Part shown: positions 57,672-64,000 of the stretch, piece by piece
Layout: each line of letters begins with the position of its first letter
How positions within the stretch are numbered: position 1 is the first letter of the stretch
Source of the DNA: Croceivirga radicis
Lineage (GTDB): Bacteria > Bacteroidota > Bacteroidia > Flavobacteriales > Flavobacteriaceae
Reading direction: 5' to 3'
NCBI RefSeq assembly: GCF_002072105.2
Contig: NZ_MTBC01000012.1
Span: 1-64,000, forward strand
Length of the DNA stretch: 64,000 nt
The notes under the pieces: generated by a model
The model's database searches: none
The model's input: the letters and a program-made list of their open reading frames with translations, nothing else
Told to the model about the DNA's origin: nothing
Position numbers and translations under genes: made by a program

Positions 57672-58699
57672 TGGAGACAGAAGCATTTGGTCCGTCTCAA
57701 GAAGACGACTTATTTGAACACCATAAATTTGTTGCTTCTAAAGGGCAAGAACCGTTAAGGGTAGATAAGTTTTTAATGAACTTTATTGAAAACGCTACAC
57801 GTAATAAAATTCAACAAGCCGCAAAAGATGGCCATATTTGGGTAAACGGTGCCACGGTAAAACAAAACTATAAAGTTAAGGCTGGTGATGTGGTTAAAGT
57901 TTTGTTTGAGCATCCACCCTACGAGTATTTGCTTACCCCAGAAGCTATTCCTTTAGACATTGTCTATGAAGACGACCATTTAATGGTTGTGAACAAACCG
58001 GCAGGTATGGTGGTGCACCCCGGTCATGGTAATTATTCGGGTACCTTGGTAAATGCCTTGGTGCATCATTTTGAATCTTTACCTAATAATAGTTCTGGTA
58101 GGCCTGGTTTGGTGCATCGTATAGATAAAGATACTTCAGGTTTATTGGTTATTGCCAAAACAGAAGAGGCTATGACACACCTGGCCAATCAATTTTTTGA
58201 AAAAACCTCTAAAAGAGAATATATTGCCTTGGTGTGGGGTAATATAGAAGAGGATGAAGGGACCATAGAGGGCCACCTGGCCAGAAATCCTAAAAACCGC
58301 CTGCAAATGATGGTTTTTCCTGATGGTGACCAAGGGAAAGAAGCAGTAACCCATTTTAAAGTATTGGAGAGGCTAGGTTACGTAACCTTGGTGTCTTGTA
58401 AATTAGAAACAGGAAGAACCCACCAGATACGTGTTCATATGAAATATATAGGACATACTTTATTTAATGATGAACGTTACGGTGGCGATAAAGTACTTAA
58501 GGGTACTACCTTTACCAAGTACAAGCAGTTTGTAGAAAATACCTTTAAAGTGTTGCCTAGGCAAGCATTACACGCCAAAACACTTGGTTTTGTGCATCCA
58601 GTTACGGGAAAAGAACTCAATTTTGATTCTCCAATACCAGAAGATATGGTTGCAGCTATTGAAAAATGGAGAGGTTACAGTCAACATTTAAAAGCATAA
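57671..58699 (+). CDS. RluD-type RNA pseudouridine synthase
   Basis: The 342-residue protein has an N-terminal S4 RNA-binding domain (28-85) and an RluA-family catalytic domain with catalytic Asp152 in HRIDKDTSGL. GRTHQIRVHMKYIGH lies further on. It should modify uridines in 23S rRNA helix 69 if it is a true RluD. It shares a transcript with the PASTA gene (ATG overlaps TAATGG). Confidence 0.93.
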   Translation: METEAFGPSQEDDLFEHHKFVASKGQEPLRVDKFLMNFIENATRNKIQQAAKDGHIWVNGATVKQNYKVKAGDVVKVLFEHPPYEYLLTPEAIPLDIVYEDDHLMVVNKPAGMVVHPGHGNYSGTLVNALVHHFESLPNNSSGRPGLVHRIDKDTSGLLVIAKTEEAMTHLANQFFEKTSKREYIALVWGNIEEDEGTIEGHLARNPKNRLQMMVFPDGDQGKEAVTHFKVLERLGYVTLVSCKLETGRTHQIRVHMKYIGHTLFNDERYGGDKVLKGTTFTKYKQFVENTFKVLPRQALHAKTLGFVHPVTGKELNFDSPIPEDMVAAIEKWRGYSQHLKA

Positions 58700-58740
58700 G
58701 AAAATTTAATCGTACTATTTAAAACAGCATTAGAAGTAAG

Positions 58741-58771
58741 TTTCTAATTGATGCTTTATCCGTTATTTTTG
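58741..58771 (+). promoter_or_regulatory. Candidate promoter for yaaA
   Basis: TATTTTTG (58764-58771) is preceded by TTTC at 19-base spacing and lies 17 bases before the ATG. Confidence 0.4.
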
Positions 58772-58788
58772 ATTAAAAATAATTTCCA

Positions 58789-59550
58789 ATGAAAATTGTT
58801 ATTTCTCCAGCTAAATCTTTAGATTTTGAATCTAATTTGCCAACTACGCATTACAGTCAACCGCAATTTATAGCACAGGCAGAAAAAATAAATAAGACTT
58901 TGGCCAAGAAAAAGCCAAAGGCCCTAATGGAGTTGATGTCTATATCCGATAATTTGGCGCAATTAAATTGGGAACGAAACCAACAATTCAGCACTCCGTT
59001 TACTACAGAGAATGCAAGGCCCGCGGTTTTTGCTTTCAATGGAGATGTGTATCAAGGTTTAGATGCCTACAGTTTACAAGATATTCAGATAGAACAATTA
59101 CAAGATAAATTAAGAATCCTTTCTGGTCTGTATGGAATATTAAAACCGTTGGATTTAATACAACCTTATCGTTTAGAAATGGGTACGCAATTAAAGGTGG
59201 GCAGGAATAAGAACCTATATGAATTTTGGAAGAAAGAAGTAACCAACCATCTAAACTCAGAACTTGAAGAAGATGAATTGTTCATTAATCTGGCAAGTAA
59301 TGAATATTTTAGTGTTCTGGATAAAAAAGCTTTAAAAGTACCTGTAATTACGCCTGTTTTTAAAGATTGGAAGAACGATAAATTAAAGGTTATTAGCTTT
59401 TTTGCCAAAAAAGCGAGAGGCGCTATGGTACGCTATATTGTAGATAACAACGTAGATACCATGGAAGGATTGAAGTCTTTTGATTATGACGGTTATGAAT
59501 TTAGCCAAGCCCATACTGTTAAAGCTAATGAGCCTGTCTTTATTAGATAG
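58789..59550 (+). CDS. yaaA: Peroxide stress protein YaaA
   Basis: The 253-residue YaaA/DUF328 protein starts MKIVISPAKSLDFES and contains RPAVFAFNGDVYQGLDAY and a C-terminal FFAKKARGAMVRYIV. In E. coli YaaA lowers free iron and limits peroxide damage. Length is normal. It has its own promoter and may read into the small lipoprotein 45 bases on. Confidence 0.94.
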   Translation: MKIVISPAKSLDFESNLPTTHYSQPQFIAQAEKINKTLAKKKPKALMELMSISDNLAQLNWERNQQFSTPFTTENARPAVFAFNGDVYQGLDAYSLQDIQIEQLQDKLRILSGLYGILKPLDLIQPYRLEMGTQLKVGRNKNLYEFWKKEVTNHLNSELEEDELFINLASNEYFSVLDKKALKVPVITPVFKDWKNDKLKVISFFAKKARGAMVRYIVDNNVDTMEGLKSFDYDGYEFSQAHTVKANEPVFIR

Positions 59551-59595
59551 AATAAATGGAGCGATAAAGCGTTAGAAGATAAAAGCGTATTTGGT

Positions 59596-59955
59596 ATGAA
59601 AAAGCTACTCTTGTTCCTCATTGTTTTATCAACAATTTCTACTTCTTGCAATGACCGTGACGATAACCTAGAATCGGTAAACATTCGTGTTGAAAATGTT
59701 TCTGCAATAAATTTTAATACGGTCACGGTGGGCGATGAGGCCCTTTTATTTGAAAACGTAGCAGCAGATAGTTACTCAGGTTATCAAGAGGCGGTTACTG
59801 GGTTTATGGAAGATATTATTACGGTAGAGGCAGATTCAACTTCTTATACCTACAAACCAGAAATGCGTACAGATTCTTTACCTATAGGTTTGTATACCTA
59901 CAAATTATCCATAACAGAAGAGGGCGCTTTGGAAATGGAGTTTATTATTGATTAA
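59596..59955 (+). CDS. Small lipoprotein of unknown function
   Basis: The 119-residue protein has a lipoprotein signal (MKKLLLFLIVLSTISTSC, Cys18) and a predicted beta-rich remainder (VNIRVENVSAINFNTVTVG, LPIGLYTYKLSITEEG). I do not recognise a named family. It ends exactly where the convergent THX gene ends (59955/59956). Confidence 0.8.
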   Translation: MKKLLLFLIVLSTISTSCNDRDDNLESVNIRVENVSAINFNTVTVGDEALLFENVAADSYSGYQEAVTGFMEDIITVEADSTSYTYKPEMRTDSLPIGLYTYKLSITEEGALEMEFIID

Positions 59956-60084
59956 TTACTTAGCCCTTTCCAACCCAATTTTTTCTTCTGGGGTTGTATG
60001 CTTTTTAATTTTTCGTTTGCGTCTGGCACCATAAGATTTGTTGGCTATTTTGCCTCGCTTACTTTTTACATCACCTTTACCCAT
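59956..60084 (-). CDS. 30S ribosomal protein THX
   Basis: The 42-residue basic protein begins MGKGDVKSKRGKIANKSYGA and then RRKRKIKKH, matching the THX (bS31) pattern of Bacteroidota and Thermus. THX fills a cavity in the 30S head. The length is typical plus a short acidic tail (TPEEKIGLERAK). Its stop abuts the lipoprotein stop with no spacer. No clear promoter is seen. Confidence 0.88.
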   Translation of the reverse strand: MGKGDVKSKRGKIANKSYGARRKRKIKKHTTPEEKIGLERAK

Positions 60085-60135
60085 ATCAATTAATTTTACT
60101 AGAAGGTACTAATTTTTAAAAATGCTAGCAAAAGC

Positions 60136-60143
60136 TATCTTTG
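60136..60143 (+). promoter_or_regulatory. Candidate -7 box (TATCTTTG) for the UDG-like gene
   Basis: A full TAnnTTTG match ends 6 bases before the ATG at 60150, so the transcript would start at or next to the start codon. The TTG inside this box is not the start. Confidence 0.45.
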
Positions 60144-60149
60144 TTAACT

Positions 60150-60809
60150 ATGTTTTTGCACACCCATCCGTATCCACCTTATTTATATCCAGGAGTAGAA
60201 AAATTAATTGTTGGCACATTGCCACCTCCAAGGTTCACGATAAAACAATTAAAGGAGGGCGATGTTGATTTTTGTTATGGAAGTAGGGACGGCCAACTGT
60301 GGCCAATACTGGACCGTATTTTTAATCTAGAATTACTTTACGAAACTACAGAAGCAGCCATTGCGCAACGCAAACTTTTTTTAAAGAGTAGAAATATTGG
60401 CATCTGTGATATTGTAGATAGTGCAGAAAGAGAAAAAATAGACGCATCTGACTTAGGCATGCAACATGTTAAACTTAGAAATATCTTTGGGTATTTAGAA
60501 CAATACCCTACCATACATACTTTACTGTTTACTGGCGGCAATAGTAAAAACGGACCAGAATATTTTTTTAGAAAATTAGCTAGAGCGCACTCGGTCATTT
60601 ATACTGCAGTAGAAACTTCGGTGCCAAGAATTCATCAGTTTGCACATCCTAAAACCAAAAAAATAATTTCTACCATTAGTTTAACCGCACCAAGCGGGGC
60701 AGCAAATAGGGCGGTAGGTAGTTTAATGGAATACAAAAGGCTAAAATCTAAAAACCCAAATTTTAACACGCTAGATTTTAGGGTTAAGCAATACAAGCCC
60801 TTTTTCTAA
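60150..60809 (+). CDS. Uracil-DNA glycosylase-superfamily protein
   Basis: The 219-residue protein begins MFLHTHPYPPYLYPG with LIVGTLPPPRF, the UDG-superfamily motif A position. A later TISLTAPSGAANRA is motif B-like. GICDIVDSAEREKIDASDL lies between. It could remove damaged bases, but catalytic details of this subfamily are not clear to me, so activity is inference. A TTG at 60141 would add three residues but is part of the -7 box. Confidence 0.8.
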   Translation: MFLHTHPYPPYLYPGVEKLIVGTLPPPRFTIKQLKEGDVDFCYGSRDGQLWPILDRIFNLELLYETTEAAIAQRKLFLKSRNIGICDIVDSAEREKIDASDLGMQHVKLRNIFGYLEQYPTIHTLLFTGGNSKNGPEYFFRKLARAHSVIYTAVETSVPRIHQFAHPKTKKIISTISLTAPSGAANRAVGSLMEYKRLKSKNPNFNTLDFRVKQYKPFF

Positions 60810-60997
60810 TTTCATTTCCTAATAAGAAGATAAGTTATGCTTTCAATTTATTAGGCAAAGCAATGGTTAGGTTTATAACCAATACTTATTTTGTTAGGTT
60901 TGTATTTCGGTCAATATAAATTGTGATAGGATTATTATCAGTAGTTTTCTAGCGCTATATTACCGAGATTTGAAATTCATCTAGAAAAAAGAGCTTA
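60810..60997. other. Upstream region of ppc with a dyad and -7 box
   Basis: TAGGTTTG (60895-60902) is a full -7 match, implying a leader of about 90 bases. A dyad TGGTTA (60864-60869) / TAACCA (60876-60881) lies over the expected -33 position. No ORF is visible. Confidence 0.35.
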
Positions 60998-63553
60998 ATG
61001 AACAAAATGCAACAAGTAAAACGTCTGGCAGAGTTTAAAAAGTCTGTCACCAATAGGTACAACATCTATAACAGTTTGTTCCTTAGTCTGCCCTATGCAG
61101 ATATGGAAAACGTTGCCACCTTGGTTCCTTTATTATTTGAGCAGTGCGAAAAAGGTTTAAATGCTGGTAAAAAACCTGAAGAAATATTAGAGAATTTCTT
61201 TACCAGTGTAGCAGGTATAGAAGATGAGAAACAGCGTATAGATTTCATGTTTCGAATTATACAATACGTAGAACGCCAAGTGGTGTTGTATGATAGTGTA
61301 GAAGATGCCGCATTTCCAAAATTGCAAAAATATACCAACTCTCTTGGGATTAAAGATTACTTTGAATTGGTAGACCAAAATAAAAATTGGGACAAGATTT
61401 CTAAAAAGCTATCTACGTTTAGTGCAAGAATAGTACTTACGGCGCACCCAACCCAATTTTATACACCTGCGGTTCTAGATATCATTTCAGAATTAAGAAG
61501 AATGATAGAGGATAACCGCATCAATGATATTGATACCACCTTACAACAATTGGGTTTAACATCTTTGGTGAATTCAAGGAAACCAACCCCGTTAGACGAA
61601 GCAAAAAACATTATCCATATTCTAAGAAATACATATTATGATGCTATAGGAGATTTGTTCTTAGACATAAAGCGTAATATTAGGGACGAGAAATTTGATA
61701 ATTACGACATAATTAAACTTGGTTTTTGGCCCGGTGGTGACCGTGATGGTAACCCTTATGTTACGGAAGACATCACCAAAAAAGTGGCAGACGAGTTACG
61801 CCTTACCCTTATGAAGTGTTATTACAATGATATAAAGGCCCTTCGTAAAAAATTAACGTTTAGAGGTTTGTCTGAGCCATTGGAGTTGTTGAGCGACAAA
61901 CTATACAAAGCTATGTTCCAAACAGAGTTTTTGGTTACTTATGAAGAAATCATCGAAAGCTTGGAGCAAGTAAAAGAAATTTTGGTTGCGGATTACCATG
62001 GTCTGTATTTAGAAGATTTAAATAACATGATAGACAAAGTGCATATTTTTAAAGTGCATTTTGCAACCCTAGATATTCGCCAAGACCACAGTAAACACTA
62101 TTTAACGGTTACAGAAGTGCTTAAAAAGCAAGGTGTAATTAAAGATAATTTAGAAGAATTATCCCAAGAGAACTTAATCGATTGTTTACTACATAAAGAT
62201 ATATCTGTTAACGCTACAGACTTTGATGAAGATATTGTAGTACAAACCTTAACCAATATTTCTAGATTAAAAGAAATACAAAGAAGAAACGGTGAGGCTG
62301 GCTGTAATCGTTATATTATAAGTAATAGTGAGGATATCTATTCGGTACTTTTTGTATTTGGATTGTTTAGGTGGTGTGGTTGGAAAACCGAGGACATTAC
62401 TTTTGATATTGTACCACTATTTGAAACCATGAAAGGTATGGAGGCCGCAGAAGAAGTAATGCAAGCTCTATTTGATATACCAATGTACAAAGAACATCTA
62501 GCACGTAGAAAAGATGTACATACTATTATGTTGGGCTTCTCTGATGGTACAAAGGATGGCGGGTATTTAAAAGCCAACTGGTCTATTTTAAAAACCAAGG
62601 AAACTTTAAGTAAAGTGTGCAAGAAAAACGGTATCAAAGCTATTTTCTTTGATGGTAGAGGTGGACCGCCAGCACGTGGTGGTGGTAAAACACATCGTTT
62701 CTATGCCGCACAAACCAAGGATGTTGCCAACCATGAAATTCAATTAACCGTACAAGGACAAACCATTACCAGTACGTTTGGTACCAAAGAGCAATTTAAA
62801 CACAATGCGGAACAATTACTTACCGCTGGGCTAAGCAATAACCTGTTTGGAAAAGAACACAAAATTTCTGGAGAGCAACGTAGGTTAATAGAAAAACTTT
62901 CTCAGCTTAGTTTTAATAAATATGACGCGTTAAAACAACATGAGAAGTTTATACCTTATTTGGAGCATAGAAGTACGTTAAAATATTATACCAAGGCAAA
63001 TATTGGTAGTAGACCAGGAAAACGTGGTAATAAAAAGCAACTGACCTTATCTGACCTTAGGGCGATTTCCTTTGTTGGCTCTTGGAGCCAGTTAAAGCAA
63101 AATGTACCAGGCTATTTTGGTTTGGGTACGGCCATTGCACAGCTTAAAGAAGAAGGTAAGATGAACGATGTGAAAAAACTGTTCAAAGAAGTGCCTTTCT
63201 TTAGAGCTTTGATGATGAATAGTATGATGTCTCTGGCAAAAACCAACTTCAATTTAACCAGTTATATGAAGGAGGATAAGGAGTTCGGTGATTTTTGGAA
63301 GATTCTACACCAAGAGTTTGAACTGTCTAAAAAGATGCTATTGCAAATTTCTGGACATAAAATCTTAATGGAAGACGAGGCGGTTTCTAGAGAATCCGTT
63401 AAGATTCGTGAGAAAATTGTTCTGCCGTTATTGGTAATTCAGCAGAATGCGCTCTTCCATATAACCAAAGATTCTGAATTTAAAGAATTGTATGAGAAGA
63501 TAGTGACGCGCAGTCTCTACGGTAATATTAATGCCAGTAGAAACTCGGCTTAA
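60998..63553 (+). CDS. ppc: Phosphoenolpyruvate carboxylase
   Basis: The 851-residue enzyme forms oxaloacetate from PEP and bicarbonate to refill the TCA cycle. Catalytic His is in VLTAHPTQ. GFWPGGDRDGNPYVT, GFSDGTKDGGYLKANW and the glycine loop FDGRGGPPARGGGKTH are intact, and it ends ...YGNINASRNSA. It is a single-gene unit closed by a strong terminator. Confidence 0.95.
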   Translation: MNKMQQVKRLAEFKKSVTNRYNIYNSLFLSLPYADMENVATLVPLLFEQCEKGLNAGKKPEEILENFFTSVAGIEDEKQRIDFMFRIIQYVERQVVLYDSVEDAAFPKLQKYTNSLGIKDYFELVDQNKNWDKISKKLSTFSARIVLTAHPTQFYTPAVLDIISELRRMIEDNRINDIDTTLQQLGLTSLVNSRKPTPLDEAKNIIHILRNTYYDAIGDLFLDIKRNIRDEKFDNYDIIKLGFWPGGDRDGNPYVTEDITKKVADELRLTLMKCYYNDIKALRKKLTFRGLSEPLELLSDKLYKAMFQTEFLVTYEEIIESLEQVKEILVADYHGLYLEDLNNMIDKVHIFKVHFATLDIRQDHSKHYLTVTEVLKKQGVIKDNLEELSQENLIDCLLHKDISVNATDFDEDIVVQTLTNISRLKEIQRRNGEAGCNRYIISNSEDIYSVLFVFGLFRWCGWKTEDITFDIVPLFETMKGMEAAEEVMQALFDIPMYKEHLARRKDVHTIMLGFSDGTKDGGYLKANWSILKTKETLSKVCKKNGIKAIFFDGRGGPPARGGGKTHRFYAAQTKDVANHEIQLTVQGQTITSTFGTKEQFKHNAEQLLTAGLSNNLFGKEHKISGEQRRLIEKLSQLSFNKYDALKQHEKFIPYLEHRSTLKYYTKANIGSRPGKRGNKKQLTLSDLRAISFVGSWSQLKQNVPGYFGLGTAIAQLKEEGKMNDVKKLFKEVPFFRALMMNSMMSLAKTNFNLTSYMKEDKEFGDFWKILHQEFELSKKMLLQISGHKILMEDEAVSRESVKIREKIVLPLLVIQQNALFHITKDSEFKELYEKIVTRSLYGNINASRNSA

Positions 63554-63560
63554 ATAATAG

Positions 63561-63591
63561 AAAAAGCCCCTGAGAAATCAGGGGCTTTTTT
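63561..63591. terminator. Intrinsic terminator, bidirectional
   Basis: AAAAAGCCCCTGA pairs with TCAGGGGCTTTTT around a GAAA loop. T runs on both strands end ppc and the convergent small gene. Confidence 0.9.
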
Positions 63592-63613
63592 ATGCTTATA
63601 AAAAGAGATATTA

Positions 63614-63757
63614 TTATCCTTTATTTTGTTGCTTTTTAACGGTATCCTCGTCAATATCAAAATCGTTGGTTTTGATGTTGGTATTCCCAGTTGGGTTGGT
63701 AGGATTGGTTTGTTCTACTTTTCTTTTAAACTTCTTCTTATCTTCAATAATTCCCAT
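63614..63757 (-). CDS. 47-residue small hydrophilic protein
   Basis: The ORF encodes MGIIEDKKKFKRKVEQ then an Asn/Thr/Pro-rich middle and DFDIDEDTVKKQQNKG. The start is basic and the end acidic, and no membrane segment or Cys is present. I do not recognise a family. It ends just before a terminator pointing its way and starts after an A-rich stretch, which supports a real gene. Confidence 0.6.
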   Translation of the reverse strand: MGIIEDKKKFKRKVEQTNPTNPTGNTNIKTNDFDIDEDTVKKQQNKG

Positions 63758-63910
63758 AGTTTCTTTTTTTAATTATTTACTAGTAAGATACAGATTGCTA
63801 TAGGCAAACTTCGTTAATAGCCTACTAAAACTATGTTATTGGTTGTTAATGCATTACCAATAATTGCTTTAGCGCTAAGCTTAGGCAAGATTCAACGCTT
63901 TAAAGCCTAT
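63758..63910. other. Intergenic region rich in dyads
   Basis: It contains TTATTGGT (63836-63843) with ACCAATAA (63856-63863), the palindrome CTAAGCTTAG (63875-63884), and GCTTTAAAGC (63897-63906). No ORF is seen. These may be operators or transcript ends. Confidence 0.45.
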
Positions 63911-64000
63911 TTATTTCTGCAAGGGTGTGCTTAGTATGTTGTAAAAAGCACGAATTCCGTAGGCCAATTGTCCAATTTTTAAATTCTCATTTGGGCTATG
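63911..64000 (-). CDS. M20-family peptidase, C-terminal 29 residues only
   Basis: The frame open from the right edge reads HSPNENLKIGQLAYGIRAFY and nine more residues to TAA at 63911. The HSPNE motif followed by an amphipathic helix is the C-terminal end of M20 dipeptidases, where the His is a metal ligand. The rest lies beyond the window, so subfamily is open. Confidence 0.7.
   Translation of the reverse strand, partial: HSPNENLKIGQLAYGIRAFYNILSTPLQK

Overview
The window looks like chromosome from a marine-type member of the family Flavobacteriaceae (phylum Bacteroidota). Evidence: low-GC DNA; promoters of the Bacteroidota type (TTTG or TTG near -33, TAnnTTTG near -7) with no recurrent Shine-Dalgarno; an outer-membrane TonB-dependent receptor with a carboxypeptidase-like N-terminal domain; a GH3 glucosidase lipoprotein; SPII lipoproteins; cry-DASH plus an iron-sulfur photolyase; and flavobacterial gene neighbourhoods such as rsfS-ftsH-LUD-cdsA-psd and ddl-coaD opposite PASTA-rluD. 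No tRNA, rRNA, CRISPR array, insertion sequence, integrase or phage gene was found. Most of the window is ordinary core genome.

Layout. 1-3401 (-) is the N-terminal part of a giant Calx-beta repeat surface protein that runs off the left edge. 3738-4285 (+) is a clpP-like gene broken by one base. 4423-7379 (-) is a light/DNA-repair operon: DUF2256 mini-protein, cry-DASH and FeS-type photolyase. 7500-8834 (+) is kmo. 8906-10792 (-) holds a zinc-ribbon-family coiled coil without its cysteines and a NIF3 protein. 10839-11834 (+) is lpxK. 11831-18198 (-) holds lipA, gap, a TPR hybrid kinase, an ECF sigma factor with a small Cys-rich membrane protein, and a second ECF sigma/anti-sigma pair. 18390-20596 (-) is murB and an aminotransferase. 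20746-26236 holds a PDZ aspartyl protease, a DUF1573 protein, valS and a DMT transporter. 26390-32460 (-) is a glycan-uptake-like region: esterase, GH3 and TonB receptor.

32686-39466 (+) is the most distinctive block. A LytS/LytTR two-component pair is followed without real gaps by an exported metallo-beta-lactamase-fold protein, a Tat-signal dienelactone hydrolase, a Tat-signal GH109-like oxidoreductase, a GHMP sugar kinase and a sugar nucleotidyltransferase. This reads as a regulated glycan release and activation cassette of unknown substrate. 39463-44080 holds an outer-membrane barrel, a second two-component system and a sterol-desaturase-family membrane enzyme.

44083-48851 (-) is the rsfS-ftsH-LUD-cdsA-psd-ACBP membrane and phospholipid cluster. 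48946-51325 holds birA, a SRPBCC protein, pyrE and a NUDIX hydrolase. 51305-57004 (-) holds an M14 carboxypeptidase lipoprotein, a PAS kinase with a stand-alone receiver, coaD and ddl. 57081-63553 (+) holds a PASTA protein, an rluD-like gene, yaaA, a small lipoprotein, a uracil-DNA-glycosylase-like protein and ppc. A 42-codon ribosomal protein THX gene lies between the last three on the minus strand. The right edge has a 47-residue small protein and the C-terminal tail of an M20 peptidase.

Intergenic spaces are short, and several convergent genes overlap at their stop codons. All function calls come from reading motifs and family resemblance; no database search was run.
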